Below, piece by piece: positions 34,974 through 43,456 of a stretch of 64,000 nucleotides of DNA. The DNA is from Catalinimonas sp038039535 (GTDB taxonomy: Bacteria; Bacteroidota; Bacteroidia; Cytophagales; Cyclobacteriaceae), in assembly GCF_038039535.1 (NCBI RefSeq), contig NZ_JBBPHP010000032.1, positions 1-64,000 on the forward strand, given 5' to 3'. Each line of letters begins with the position of its first letter. The stretch's first letter is position 1. A program made the translations under genes and the position numbers. The notes beneath the pieces are model-generated. The model was not told the origin of the DNA and did no database searches. It saw only the letters and a program-made list of their open reading frames with translations.

Positions 34974-35585
34974 TTATCTTTTTCTATAGACCTTCCTCCT
35001 GATAATTTTTACTTTACCTTTTTCCTCCAGTGCTTTGATGCTTCGGATGACAGTCTCTACCCTTAGCCCTGTCATGTCGGCGATCTGCTGCCGGGTAAGT
35101 GGTACTTCGTAGTACTGCTCACCCTCATGTTCCTGCGATTCTTCATGTTTCAGGTAATCAATCAGCGTTAGGATGCGGTGCTCAGGAGGGTGGCTGGACA
35201 TTTCCCGCATGATCATGGCTTTGTACTGTAGGCGTTTGCTGAGCGTACTGGTAATCATCCAGTGGATATCAAAATTCTCCTTCAGCAGTTGGATGAGGTT
35301 TTCTTTGGAAAGTTTCAGCAGCACCGAATCTTCCACGGCAACAGCATTGCTGGGGTAGTCAAAGTCAGAAAATAGGGGCGGTTCACCAAAGCTTTCACCC
35401 TCATGAAAAATACCCTGTGTAAACTCCTGTCCATCAGGGCTGAAATTGACCATTTTGACACTGCCCTGTACAATCTGCCAGTAATACAGCGCTCTTTCCC
35501 CTTCCATAAAGAGCATTTCATCTTTACTGAAACTGCTTTCTCTGGCTCCGTATTTCTTCAGTATTTCGGCTTCTATCATGCCCAT
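34974..35585 (-). CDS. Crp/Fnr-family regulator, probable nitrogen-oxide regulator
   Basis: A 203-residue regulator: a cyclic-nucleotide-binding-fold domain (residues 15-125, GESFGEPPLFSDFDYPSNAVAVEDS) and a C-terminal winged HTH with LTRQQIADMTGLRVETVIRSI at about 165-185. No N-terminal Cys cluster is present, so it is not an oxygen sensor like Fnr; a haem or NO-linked DNR/NnrR-type sensor fits the context. It is divergent from the nos operon, and its likely binding sites (TGAYTYARATCA) precede the cytochrome c/nos, NnrS-like and Ric operons. Confidence 0.87.
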   Translation of the reverse strand: MGMIEAEILKKYGARESSFSKDEMLFMEGERALYYWQIVQGSVKMVNFSPDGQEFTQGIFHEGESFGEPPLFSDFDYPSNAVAVEDSVLLKLSKENLIQLLKENFDIHWMITSTLSKRLQYKAMIMREMSSHPPEHRILTLIDYLKHEESQEHEGEQYYEVPLTRQQIADMTGLRVETVIRSIKALEEKGKVKIIRRKVYRKR

Positions 35586-35671
35586 GCTTCACCTTCTTTA
35601 AAAAATATTAAGTCTAAAACGGCTAAAGGTATCCCATAAAATTAAAAAAAATAAGCCTTATCAGCGCTATA

Positions 35672-35715
35672 TGATTCAAATCATAAACACTACACTCCAG
35701 GCCCTCCTACTTTTG
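35672..35715 (+). promoter_or_regulatory. Crp/Fnr operator and promoter of the cytochrome c/nos operon
   Basis: Perfect palindrome TGATTCAAATCA at 35672-35683 and TACTTTTG (-7 type box) at 35708-35715. The palindrome centre is 30.5 bases before the box, placing it near -41.5 from the likely transcript start, the standard activator position of Crp/Fnr proteins. The regulator gene lies divergently upstream and may share the site. Confidence 0.8.
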
Positions 35716-35737
35716 AAACAACAAAATAAGATTCGTT

Positions 35738-36265
35738 ATGAAAACCCTCAACAATACACCTAAAGTACTAAAATTCACCGGAAACCTGGTACTGAGCCTG
35801 CTATTCAGCGCACTAATCTTTGGCTGTGGTAGCAATGCCGGAAACGAAAATGCATCCACTGCATCTGATAACACTGAACAGACACAGGAAAATACAGAAG
35901 AGCTGACTGAGGAATTGATCGACCCTATGGATAATAAGGGTGTCGGCCCGGTAGATCATGTGGACCTGGAGCCGTTAGATGAAGCGATGGCTGCTGAAGG
36001 CAAGGCTATCTTTGAAGAAAACTGTACTGCCTGCCACAAAATAGAAGAGCGCTATATCGGCCCAGCATTGAAAGAGCTTACTGCCCGTCGCTCTCCCGAA
36101 TGGATCATGAATATGATCATGAACCCTAACGAAATGGTAGAGAAAGACCCCATTGCAAAAGCCCTGCTGGCAGAATATTTATCCCCAATGGCAAATCAAA
36201 ATATTAGTCGCGAACAGGCTAGGAAAATACTGGAATACTTCCGTTCTGTAGATGAAGTGAAATAA
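35738..36265 (+). CDS. Cytochrome c lipoprotein of the nos cluster
   Basis: A 175-residue lipoprotein: a signal with lipobox LIFGC, a Thr/Glu/Asn-rich spacer of about 55 residues, and one haem c site CTACH at about residues 96-100 with candidate Met ligands in NPNEM and SPMANQN. It probably delivers electrons to NosZ from the membrane surface. It is the first gene after the Crp/Fnr-type promoter and lies just upstream of nosZ. Confidence 0.87.
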   Translation: MKTLNNTPKVLKFTGNLVLSLLFSALIFGCGSNAGNENASTASDNTEQTQENTEELTEELIDPMDNKGVGPVDHVDLEPLDEAMAAEGKAIFEENCTACHKIEERYIGPALKELTARRSPEWIMNMIMNPNEMVEKDPIAKALLAEYLSPMANQNISREQARKILEYFRSVDEVK

Positions 36266-36293
36266 AACAATAACCATCAAATCAGTAAACGTC

Positions 36294-36411
36294 ATGATAT
36301 CTTTTATAAAAAAATACGCAAATTATAAAAAAATACGCAAAAATAATCCTGAGTGCAGCTTTTACCTTTGCCTGTACTCCTCAGGGCCCAAACAACGATT
36401 CCGGAGGCGTC
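36294..36411 (+). pseudogene. nosZ: Frameshifted signal-peptide region of nosZ
   Basis: The ATG at 36294 reads MISFIKKYA and then runs out of the nosZ frame because of the 19-base duplication at 36304-36341; the nosZ frame itself has a TAA at 36307. Deleting one repeat copy by eye joins the ATG to KIILSAAFTFAC, a normal lipoprotein signal with the lipobox TFAC, continuous with NosZ (655 residues in all). An ATT at 36322 could in theory start the same signal within the nosZ frame. Confidence 0.75.
36304..36341 (+). repeat. Perfect 19-base tandem duplication in nosZ
   Basis: The unit TTATAAAAAAATACGCAAA occurs at 36304-36322 and again at 36323-36341 with no mismatch. Since 19 is not a multiple of three, the second copy shifts the reading frame inside the nosZ signal peptide. 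Each unit contains a run of seven A, prone to slippage. Confidence 0.95.
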
Positions 36412-38280
36412 ATGAGCGTCACCAACGCAGCCTCCAAAGTGTATGTAGCCCCCGGCAACCATGATGAGTTTTATGCTTTTATGTCTGGTGGTTTTAGCGG
36501 ACAGATCAGTGTGTATGGCTTACCCTCCGGCAGGTTGTTTCGAGTAATTCCCGTTTTTTCTCAAGACCCTGAAAAGGGCTACGGCTATAATGAAGAAACC
36601 AAGCCCATGCTACAGACCTCTTATGGTTTTGTGCCCTGGGATGATGCCCACCACCCTGAACTCTCCCAGACTGATGGAGTGCCTGACGGCCGCTGGATTT
36701 TCATCAATGGTAATAATACGCCCCGCATTGCCCGGGTAGATCTGAGCACTTTTGAAACTGCTGAGATCATTGAGATTCCAAACTCCGGAGGTAACCACTC
36801 TTCTCCATTTATTACCGCCAATTCTGAATACGTGGTAGCTGGTACCCGCTTCAGCGTACCTATCCCTAATGAAGATGTGGCACTGGATGAGTATCAGGAG
36901 AAGTTTAAAGGGTCGCTGAGCTTTATCAGTGTGGATCAGGAAAGTGGTGACATGGATGTAGCTTTTCAAGTACTGGTGCCCGGCTACGATTATGACCTGG
37001 CACATGCCGGTAAAGGCAAATCACACGGATGGGTATTCTTTACCACTTACAATACTGAACAAGCTGCTACTTTGAAAGAGATCAATGCCTCACAAAATGA
37101 CAAGGACTTCATCGCAGCAGTCAACTGGAAAAAAGCAGAGGAATACCTGGCACAGGGCAAAGCCAAAGAAATGCCAGCTTCTTACTATAACAATGAGTAC
37201 AGCGATGAGACCCATTCTGCTACTGCCACCCAGAAGAACTCTGTGAAAGTGCTGATTCCGGAAGAATGTCCCGGACTGGTATACTTCCTGCCTACACCTA
37301 AGTCACCCCACGGAGTGGATGTTGATCCTACCGGAGAATATATCGTGGGTAACGGTAAATTGTCAGCAGATATGTCAGTACACTCCTTTAGCAAAATGGT
37401 GCAGGCCATTGAAAACGAAGACTTTGAAACCACCATTGATGGGATTCCCGTGCTCAAATACGAATCTGTGCTGGATGGCATTGTTAAGCAGGCCGGTCTT
37501 GGCCCTTTGCATACTGAGTTTGACGGCAAAGGCAATGCCTATACTTCTTTCTTCATCTCTTCTGAAGTGGTGAAATGGAAACTGGATAATAAAGAAGTGG
37601 TAGACCGTGTGCCCAGCTATTATTCTATCGGCCACCTGATGATTCCCGGTGGCGACTCACAAAAACCTTTTGGCAAGTACCTGGTCGCTTTGAACAAGAT
37701 TACTAAAGACCGTTACCTACCTACCGGTCCGGAACTGGCACACTCTGCCCAGCTTTATGACATCTCCGGCGATAAAATGGAATTGCTATTGGACTTCCCG
37801 ACCATCGGTGAGCCGCACTACGCACAGGCACTGCCTGCCGAGCTAGTGGCCCCAAGATCTGTCAAAACCTTTAAGCTGTCAGAGAATCATCACCCTCATG
37901 CTGCTAAAAAGGAAAATGAGGCCAGGGTGGAGAGAAACGGTAATGAAGTGCACGTGTACATGACCTCCATCCGCAGCCACTTTGCTCCTGACAATATTGA
38001 AGGTTTAGAAGTAGGTGATAAAGTGTATTTCCACCTGACCAACCTGGAACAGGATTGGGACGTACCTCACGGACTTAGCATCATGGGTGCCAATAATGCT
38101 GAGTTGCTGGTGATGCCCGGACAGACCGAAACGCTACTCTGGGAGCCCCAGAAAGCAGGTGTGTACCCTTTCTACTGTACAGACTTCTGCTCCGCACTAC
38201 ACCAGGAAATGCAGGGCTACGCCAGGGTTTCCCCTAAAGGAAGTAATGTGGCGCTGAACTGGAAAACCGGAAACAGATAA
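36412..38280 (+). CDS. nosZ: Nitrous oxide reductase NosZ, mature part (frame broken upstream)
   Basis: This frame gives 622 residues from the first in-frame ATG and covers the full enzyme: a seven-bladed propeller with the His ligands of the CuZ centre (DDAHHPE, KSHGWVFF, SPHGVDVD, EPHYAQA regions) and a C-terminal cupredoxin domain with the CuA site FYCTDFCSALHQEMQ near residues 587-601. NosZ reduces N2O to N2 in the periplasm. The sequence type and lipoprotein signal belong to the clade II (Sec-dependent) group. The signal-peptide codons lie upstream but out of frame because of the tandem duplication at 36304-36341. Started at 36412 the protein would stay in the cytosol without copper loading. 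It is followed by nosL, D, F and Y. Confidence 0.9.
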   Translation: MSVTNAASKVYVAPGNHDEFYAFMSGGFSGQISVYGLPSGRLFRVIPVFSQDPEKGYGYNEETKPMLQTSYGFVPWDDAHHPELSQTDGVPDGRWIFINGNNTPRIARVDLSTFETAEIIEIPNSGGNHSSPFITANSEYVVAGTRFSVPIPNEDVALDEYQEKFKGSLSFISVDQESGDMDVAFQVLVPGYDYDLAHAGKGKSHGWVFFTTYNTEQAATLKEINASQNDKDFIAAVNWKKAEEYLAQGKAKEMPASYYNNEYSDETHSATATQKNSVKVLIPEECPGLVYFLPTPKSPHGVDVDPTGEYIVGNGKLSADMSVHSFSKMVQAIENEDFETTIDGIPVLKYESVLDGIVKQAGLGPLHTEFDGKGNAYTSFFISSEVVKWKLDNKEVVDRVPSYYSIGHLMIPGGDSQKPFGKYLVALNKITKDRYLPTGPELAHSAQLYDISGDKMELLLDFPTIGEPHYAQALPAELVAPRSVKTFKLSENHHPHAAKKENEARVERNGNEVHVYMTSIRSHFAPDNIEGLEVGDKVYFHLTNLEQDWDVPHGLSIMGANNAELLVMPGQTETLLWEPQKAGVYPFYCTDFCSALHQEMQGYARVSPKGSNVALNWKTGNR

Positions 38281-38290
38281 TAAGAGCATT

Positions 38291-38317
38291 GGCTTCCCTA
38301 AATGGGAAGCCTGCTTT
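38291..38317 (+). terminator. Hairpin between nosZ and the NosL gene
   Basis: GGCTTCCC (38291-38298) and GGGAAGCC (38304-38311) pair around a five-base loop and are followed by TGCTTTT. It may partly end transcription or protect the abundant nosZ message from decay, since the nosL-D-F-Y genes continue in the same direction. Confidence 0.55.
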
Positions 38318-38341
38318 TCTGTTCATCGAAAAGCTAAAGCC

Positions 38342-39418
38342 ATGAAAAATTTACCAAGAATATTGCTTTTGACCGGAGCTTTGGGCTTGCTCTTGCTATT
38401 TGCTTTTCCTTTATGGCAGATCACACTCTTTGCCCCTCAGTATCCCGATGGCATCACCATGTACATCTGGATCAACCAGATATCAGGCAACAGTGAATCA
38501 GTTTTGCAAAACATCAACATACTGAACCACTATATCGGCATGAAGTATATAGAGCCAGATTCTATTCCTGAACTGCAGTATTTCCCCAATATCGTAGTGA
38601 CAATGACTGTACTGGGCGTTATACTTTTCTTTGTCAACAAAAGGCAGGGGTTTCTGGCATGGAGTATAATACTGATTATACTGGGCGTACTTGGAATCTA
38701 CGACTTTTACCTTTGGGAATATGATTATGGTCATAACCTTGATCCTAATGCGCCCATCAAAATACCAGGTATGGTCTATCAACCGCCCCTGTTTGGACAA
38801 AAAATGCTTCTGAATTTTGACGCCTACTCATATCCTCATTGGGGAAGCATGTTTCTGGGATTGGCAATGGTGTTGGGCCTGGCAGCCAGTTGGCTGAAAT
38901 GGAGAAATATCAAAAAAAATAAAGTTATCCAAAAAACCGCCCTTGCTGTGCTGGCACTTATAGTGTTTTTTTGCGGATGCTCCGCAGAGCCTCAACCTAT
39001 CATCTATGGTGAGGATCATTGCCACTTCTGCCAGATGACCATCGTAGACCAGCGCTACGGTAGCGAGCTTGTTTCTACCAAAGGCAAGGTGTTTAAGTTT
39101 GACGCCATAGAATGTATGGTCAACTTTTACGAAACTGATCAGCTTGCACGTGAAGATATAGAATACTATCTCGTCACCGGTTTTATAGAACCGGGAGTAT
39201 TGATCAATGCTCAGGAAGCGCACTATTTGAAGACTGACCAGATGCCCAGTCCTATGGGACTGAACATGACTGCCTTTCAGAATAAGGAAATCGCGCAGCA
39301 GTTTCAACAGGAAAAGGGAGGGGAACTCTACAGCTGGGAAGAACTTAACACACAGTTTGATACCTTCTGGCCCTTGGCTGATCCGCAAGTACAAACCAGA
39401 GAAGAAAGTGAGGAATAA
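38342..39418 (+). CDS. nosL: Membrane domain fused to copper chaperone NosL
   Basis: A 358-residue fusion. Residues 1-195 have four hydrophobic segments (about 5-25, 82-99, 104-122 and 165-182), with a periplasmic loop between the first two. After a fifth segment ending in a lipobox-like FFCGCS (about residue 214), the NosL domain begins: EDHCHFCQMTIVDQRYGSELV carries the Cu(I)-binding Cys-x-x-x-Met. KFDAIECMVNFY and the C-terminal SPMGLNMTAF follow. NosL delivers copper to NosZ. The N-terminal part is extra compared with classical 170-residue NosL proteins. It precedes nosD by 2 bases. Confidence 0.88.
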   Translation: MKNLPRILLLTGALGLLLLFAFPLWQITLFAPQYPDGITMYIWINQISGNSESVLQNINILNHYIGMKYIEPDSIPELQYFPNIVVTMTVLGVILFFVNKRQGFLAWSIILIILGVLGIYDFYLWEYDYGHNLDPNAPIKIPGMVYQPPLFGQKMLLNFDAYSYPHWGSMFLGLAMVLGLAASWLKWRNIKKNKVIQKTALAVLALIVFFCGCSAEPQPIIYGEDHCHFCQMTIVDQRYGSELVSTKGKVFKFDAIECMVNFYETDQLAREDIEYYLVTGFIEPGVLINAQEAHYLKTDQMPSPMGLNMTAFQNKEIAQQFQQEKGGELYSWEELNTQFDTFWPLADPQVQTREESEE

Positions 39419-39420
39419 TC

Positions 39421-40656
39421 ATGAAAGCTTTGCTGAATATATGGCTGCTCGCGTTTTTGAGTTTAGGTGTAGTACATGCACAAACCATCTATGTGGGTGC
39501 AGAGCATCGGCTTACATCTCTCACCGAAGCCATACAGTTTGCCAGTGCCGGTGATACGATAGTGGTAAAAAAAGGTATCTACCAAGAAGGGAATATCATC
39601 ATTGACAAACCCCTGGTACTATTGGGTCAGGACTTTCCGGTGCTGGATGGAGAAAACCAGAACGAAATTTTAACTATCACCGCTGACTCTGTAACAGTAA
39701 CTGGATTCAAAATTCAGAATGTAGGGATCAGCTATCTTAAAGATCAGGCGGGAATCAAGCTCAACAACAGCCGGGGAAGTACCATCCGTAGCAATCAACT
39801 CATGAATACCTTCTTCGGAATAATGCTGGAAGAATCTGTTCAATGTACTGTGTCAGACAACGAAATTATTGGCAATGCGGAAAATGAAGCTTCCTCCGGC
39901 AATGCCATCCACCTCTGGTACTGTGATAGTATCGCCATCAAAAATAATATCGTCAAAAACCATCGGGATGGAATTTATCTGGAATTTGTCAACTACAGTA
40001 GCATAGCCGAGAATGTAAGTGAAGGCAATCTGCGTTACGGCCTGCACTTTATGTTTTCTAACTACGACAACTACCTGCGTAATACCTTCCGCAACAATGG
40101 AGCGGGCGTAGCGGTCATGTTTTCTAAGCAAATCAACATGCAGCGCAACGTCTTTGAAAAAAACTGGGGAAGTGCCTCCTATGGCCTATTGCTCAAAGAA
40201 ATTTTTGACAGCGAGATCACTTACAATGAATTTACCGAAAATACCAGCGGCATTTATGCTGAAGGGGCTAACCGTTGTCAGATTGCCCATAACAACTTCA
40301 GGAGAAACGGATGGGCACTGCGTATCTCCGGCAGTTGCGACAGCAATGTGTTTACAAAAAACAACTTTCTGTCCAATACTTTTGATCTGTCTACGAACAG
40401 TCAGCACAATTACAACACCTACGAAAGCAACTACTGGAGCGAATACAGCGGCTATGACCTGGACAAAGACGGTGTGGGGGATGTGCCCTACCATCCGGTC
40501 AAGCTGTTTTCTTATGTCATCAACCGGGTGCAGCCTTCTATCATTCTGTTGCGGAGTCTTTTCATAGACATCATCAATTTTGCTGAAAAAGTGGCTCCGG
40601 CTATTACCCCGCAAAACCTGGTAGATCCCGCACCTTTAATGAAACCAGTATCATGA
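39421..40656 (+). CDS. nosD: NosZ maturation protein NosD
   Basis: A 411-residue exported right-handed beta-helix: signal peptide ending VVHA-QT, then about ten turns of the CASH/NosD repeat (IxxNxxxNNxxGI patterns such as NNIVKNHRDGIYLE), closing with DLDKDGVGDVPYHP, a calcium-binding-like loop. NosD works with the ABC transporter NosFY in assembling the CuZ centre. Its stop overlaps the nosF start by four bases (ATGA), and it comes 2 bases after the NosL fusion. Confidence 0.93.
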   Translation: MKALLNIWLLAFLSLGVVHAQTIYVGAEHRLTSLTEAIQFASAGDTIVVKKGIYQEGNIIIDKPLVLLGQDFPVLDGENQNEILTITADSVTVTGFKIQNVGISYLKDQAGIKLNNSRGSTIRSNQLMNTFFGIMLEESVQCTVSDNEIIGNAENEASSGNAIHLWYCDSIAIKNNIVKNHRDGIYLEFVNYSSIAENVSEGNLRYGLHFMFSNYDNYLRNTFRNNGAGVAVMFSKQINMQRNVFEKNWGSASYGLLLKEIFDSEITYNEFTENTSGIYAEGANRCQIAHNNFRRNGWALRISGSCDSNVFTKNNFLSNTFDLSTNSQHNYNTYESNYWSEYSGYDLDKDGVGDVPYHPVKLFSYVINRVQPSIILLRSLFIDIINFAEKVAPAITPQNLVDPAPLMKPVS

Positions 40657-41384
40657 TTACGATCAAAAAATTATATAAATCCTTTGGACCCAATCAGGTG
40701 CTTAAAGGCGTAGACCTGGATATCAGTTCGGGAGGCATTTTTGCCATTCTCGGACCCAATGGCTCGGGCAAGACCACCCTCATCAAAAGCCTACTCGGCC
40801 TGGTACATCCTGACGAAGGGGAAATCTATCTTGATGGAAAAAAGATTCGGAAAGAGTGGCTGTATCGTCAAAAGATTGCTTACCTGCCCCAGATCGCCCG
40901 CTTCCCTGAAAACCTGAAAGTACAGGAACTCATAAGTATGGTAAAAGACATCCGGCAGCAACAAGCGGTCTATGAGGCCGAGATTATAGAAGCTTTTGAA
41001 CTGGAAAGTTTTCTTGACAAAAAGTTGAGAAGCCTCTCCGGTGGCACCCGGCAAAAGGTCAATATCCTGCTCAGCCTGATGTTTGACAATCCCGTCATCA
41101 TCCTGGATGAACCTACCGTAGGGCTTGATCCGGTGGCCATGATCCGGCTGAAAGAGATGATCTTGAGAGAAAGAGAGGCTGGCAAAACAATCATTCTCAC
41201 TACCCACATCATGAGCCTGGTGGAAACGCTGGCCGATGAAATTGTCTTTCTGCTGGAAGGACATATCCACTTCAGAGGCAGCCTTCAGGAGTTGGTAAGG
41301 CAAAGCGGTGAGGTAGACCTTGAGCATGCCATCGCCCAAATGCTACTCAAAAAAAAAGAAAGCGTTTTAATGATGAATGATTGA
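40653..41384 (+). CDS. nosF: ABC transporter ATPase NosF
   Basis: A 243-residue ABC ATPase with Walker A GPNGSGKTT at about residues 35-43, Q-loop AYLPQ, signature LSGGTRQKV at about 128-136, Walker B VIILDEP and the H-loop TTHIM. It energises NosY for CuZ assembly. Its start is coupled to nosD by a four-base overlap. It is separated from nosY by 103 bases containing a long inverted repeat, unusual for these partner genes. Confidence 0.93.
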   Translation: MITIKKLYKSFGPNQVLKGVDLDISSGGIFAILGPNGSGKTTLIKSLLGLVHPDEGEIYLDGKKIRKEWLYRQKIAYLPQIARFPENLKVQELISMVKDIRQQQAVYEAEIIEAFELESFLDKKLRSLSGGTRQKVNILLSLMFDNPVIILDEPTVGLDPVAMIRLKEMILREREAGKTIILTTHIMSLVETLADEIVFLLEGHIHFRGSLQELVRQSGEVDLEHAIAQMLLKKKESVLMMND

Positions 41385-41403
41385 TGAATCCCTATAAAAA
41401 ATC

Positions 41404-41457
41404 AAAATTCAGTACGAACACGATTAATCGTGTTTCTTCTCAGAACTACTGAATTTT
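41404..41457. repeat. Nested inverted repeat between nosF and nosY
   Basis: Outer arms AAAATTCAGTA (41404-41414) and TACTGAATTTT (41447-41457) are perfect 11-base complements. Inside lies the perfect 18-base palindrome AACACGATTAATCGTGTT (41417-41434). The mRNA would form a forked hairpin. It may be an inserted small palindromic element, or a processing or attenuation site between nosF and nosY. Confidence 0.75.
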
Positions 41458-41487
41458 TAATTTTCCAATTTTCAATTTGTAATTAAA

Positions 41488-42270
41488 ATGTTAAAAATAT
41501 TCAAATTCACCTTCTTTGATCTGATGCGGAGCCGCTGGAGCATCATTTATTTTCTGTTCTACCTGCTCTGTGCTGCCGGTCTGCTGTACTTCAGCAATGA
41601 CTTATCCAAAGCCATCATCAGCCTGATGAATATCCTGATCGTGCTGAGTCCGCTGGTCAGTATCATGTTTGGCGTGATTTACTACTACAGCAGCCGGGAA
41701 TTTGTGGAACTGTTGCTGGCCCAACCTATACGCCGCACTTCTATTTTTGGAGGACAGTATCTGGGACTGGCGCTTTCCCTTTCCCTGAGCTTGTTGCTGG
41801 GTATTGGCCTTCCATTTCTGTTGTATGGAATCTTCGTTTCTGCTCAGATATGGAATTTCTTCACACTGCTGCTCACAGGCATACTGCTGACCTTTATTTT
41901 TACCGCCATTGCCTTCTGGATTTCACTCAAAAATGAAAACAGAGTGAAAGGCTTCGGCCTGGCGCTGCTGGTCTGGTTGTTCATGGCGGTACTGTACGAC
42001 GGAATATTTCTACTCTTACTCCTGGCCTTTGAGGATTATCCGGTAGAAAAATTTGCCATTGCCTTTACCCTTTTTAATCCGGTAGACCTTTCCCGTATCC
42101 TGATGATGCTCAAGCTGGATATCTCGGCACTATTGGGTTATACCGGAGCTGTGTTTAATAAATTCTTTGGCACTTCTCTGGGTATTGTGCTGGCTTTGCT
42201 TTGCTCTATGTTCTGGACACTGATTCCTCTGTGGGGAGCAAGTAAAACTGCCAACCGCAGAGATTTTTGA
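41488..42270 (+). CDS. nosY: ABC transporter permease NosY
   Basis: A 260-residue ABC-2-type permease with six hydrophobic segments (about residues 20-37, 47-68, 88-112, 122-146, 158-180 and 232-250) and the family SREFVELLLAQPIRR motif after the second. It partners NosF, passing a sulfur species or energy for CuZ assembly to NosD. It is the last gene of the nos operon, 103 bases after nosF. A new Crp/Fnr-type promoter starts just after its stop. Confidence 0.9.
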   Translation: MLKIFKFTFFDLMRSRWSIIYFLFYLLCAAGLLYFSNDLSKAIISLMNILIVLSPLVSIMFGVIYYYSSREFVELLLAQPIRRTSIFGGQYLGLALSLSLSLLLGIGLPFLLYGIFVSAQIWNFFTLLLTGILLTFIFTAIAFWISLKNENRVKGFGLALLVWLFMAVLYDGIFLLLLLAFEDYPVEKFAIAFTLFNPVDLSRILMMLKLDISALLGYTGAVFNKFFGTSLGIVLALLCSMFWTLIPLWGASKTANRRDF

Positions 42271-42276
42271 GGAATA

Positions 42277-42319
42277 TGACTTAGATCATAATTGTTTAGG
42301 AAAGGCAGCATTAGTTTTG
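42277..42319 (+). promoter_or_regulatory. Crp/Fnr operator and promoter for the NnrS-like operon
   Basis: Near-palindrome TGACTTAGATCA at 42277-42288 and the -7 type box TAGTTTTG at 42312-42319; palindrome centre to box is 29.5 bases, close to the two other promoters. It begins 7 bases after the nosY stop and lies 49 bases before the next ATG. Confidence 0.72.
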
Positions 42320-42367
42320 AAACGAAGGTTTTAATTAATAAGCCTGCAAGACAAAAATTAAGCAGCC

Positions 42368-43456
42368 ATGAAAAATCCTTATTTTATTTTACCGCTGGTT
42401 GCTTTGGCGCTGCTGGTCGCCACGACAGCGGGTTGGCTAAGATTAGGCATTTCATTTCCGATCTCTGTGAATGCGGGAGAGCATGGCGCCATGATGGTAG
42501 GTAGCTTCCTGGGTACTTTGATCAGCCTGGAAAGAGCCGTGGTCATCAAAAAAAACTGGGCTTACCTGACCCCACTGCTTTCAGGTATCAGTACCTTTTT
42601 CTTTCTGACACATCTGAGCCTAGTAGCCTATGTGCTCTTAGCTGCTGCCAGCCTGGGTTATGCAATCATGCTATATTACCTCTACCAGCGTCATGAGGAA
42701 AGGCATATGCTGGTGATGATCGCCGGGGCTATTTGCTGGCTGATTGGCAATCTACTGTTAATTAAATCTCAACTGTACCCCTTGGCTGTAAGCTGGTGGA
42801 TAGCCTTTTTGCTGCTTACCATCGCCGGAGAGCGCTTAGAACTCAGCCGCTTTTTGCCAGATTCTAAATTCAAAAGCAATAGCTTCCTGCTGGCAATCAC
42901 TATTTTTCTGCTGGGGTTGGTATTTCCCTTTCATGGTATGGGCAGAATGGTTTTTGGAAGTGGATTGATCCTGATGGGAGTATGGCTGTATCGCTACGAC
43001 ATTGCGCGGATCAGCATCAGAAAAGAAGAGCTGACCAAATTTGTGGCAGCTTCTCTGCTCTGTGGCTACTTCTGGCTGATAGTTTGCGGAGCGCTCTGCC
43101 TGCTCAGCGATTTTTACTACGATGCCGTATTGCATAGCTTCTTTATCGGTTTCGTTTTTTCCATGATCTTCGCGCATGGACCTATCATCTTGCCGGGCGT
43201 ACTGAAGCTTTCTGCTAAACCATACCACCCCATACTTTACCTCTGGCTCTTAGGATTACAACTCAGCCTGGCCTTGCGCATAACCGGCAGTATAGGAGGA
43301 ATTTATGAGCTGCATCAATGGAGTGGCTTGTTCAATGGTCTTCTTATTTTCGCTTACCTCCTCAGCATAGGAACTATTGCTGTTCGTCAAAACTTAAAAA
43401 CAAAGCGGCTACTCAGCTGCCAAAAAAGATATTGTCATGAAAGATATACAGGATAA
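42368..43456 (+). CDS. NnrS-like polytopic membrane protein
   Basis: A 362-residue protein with about ten to eleven membrane segments. HSFFIGFVFSMIFAHGPIILP near residues 258-278 is the NnrS-type His-rich helix, with further His at GEHGAMM (about 38) and FHGMGRM. NnrS proteins bind haem and copper and protect cells from NO, limiting iron nitrosylation. Its 20-base overlap with the truncated-haemoglobin gene and its Crp/Fnr promoter support a nitrosative-stress role. The family match is moderate, and it may be a distinct NnrS relative. Confidence 0.72.
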   Translation: MKNPYFILPLVALALLVATTAGWLRLGISFPISVNAGEHGAMMVGSFLGTLISLERAVVIKKNWAYLTPLLSGISTFFFLTHLSLVAYVLLAAASLGYAIMLYYLYQRHEERHMLVMIAGAICWLIGNLLLIKSQLYPLAVSWWIAFLLLTIAGERLELSRFLPDSKFKSNSFLLAITIFLLGLVFPFHGMGRMVFGSGLILMGVWLYRYDIARISIRKEELTKFVAASLLCGYFWLIVCGALCLLSDFYYDAVLHSFFIGFVFSMIFAHGPIILPGVLKLSAKPYHPILYLWLLGLQLSLALRITGSIGGIYELHQWSGLFNGLLIFAYLLSIGTIAVRQNLKTKRLLSCQKRYCHERYTG

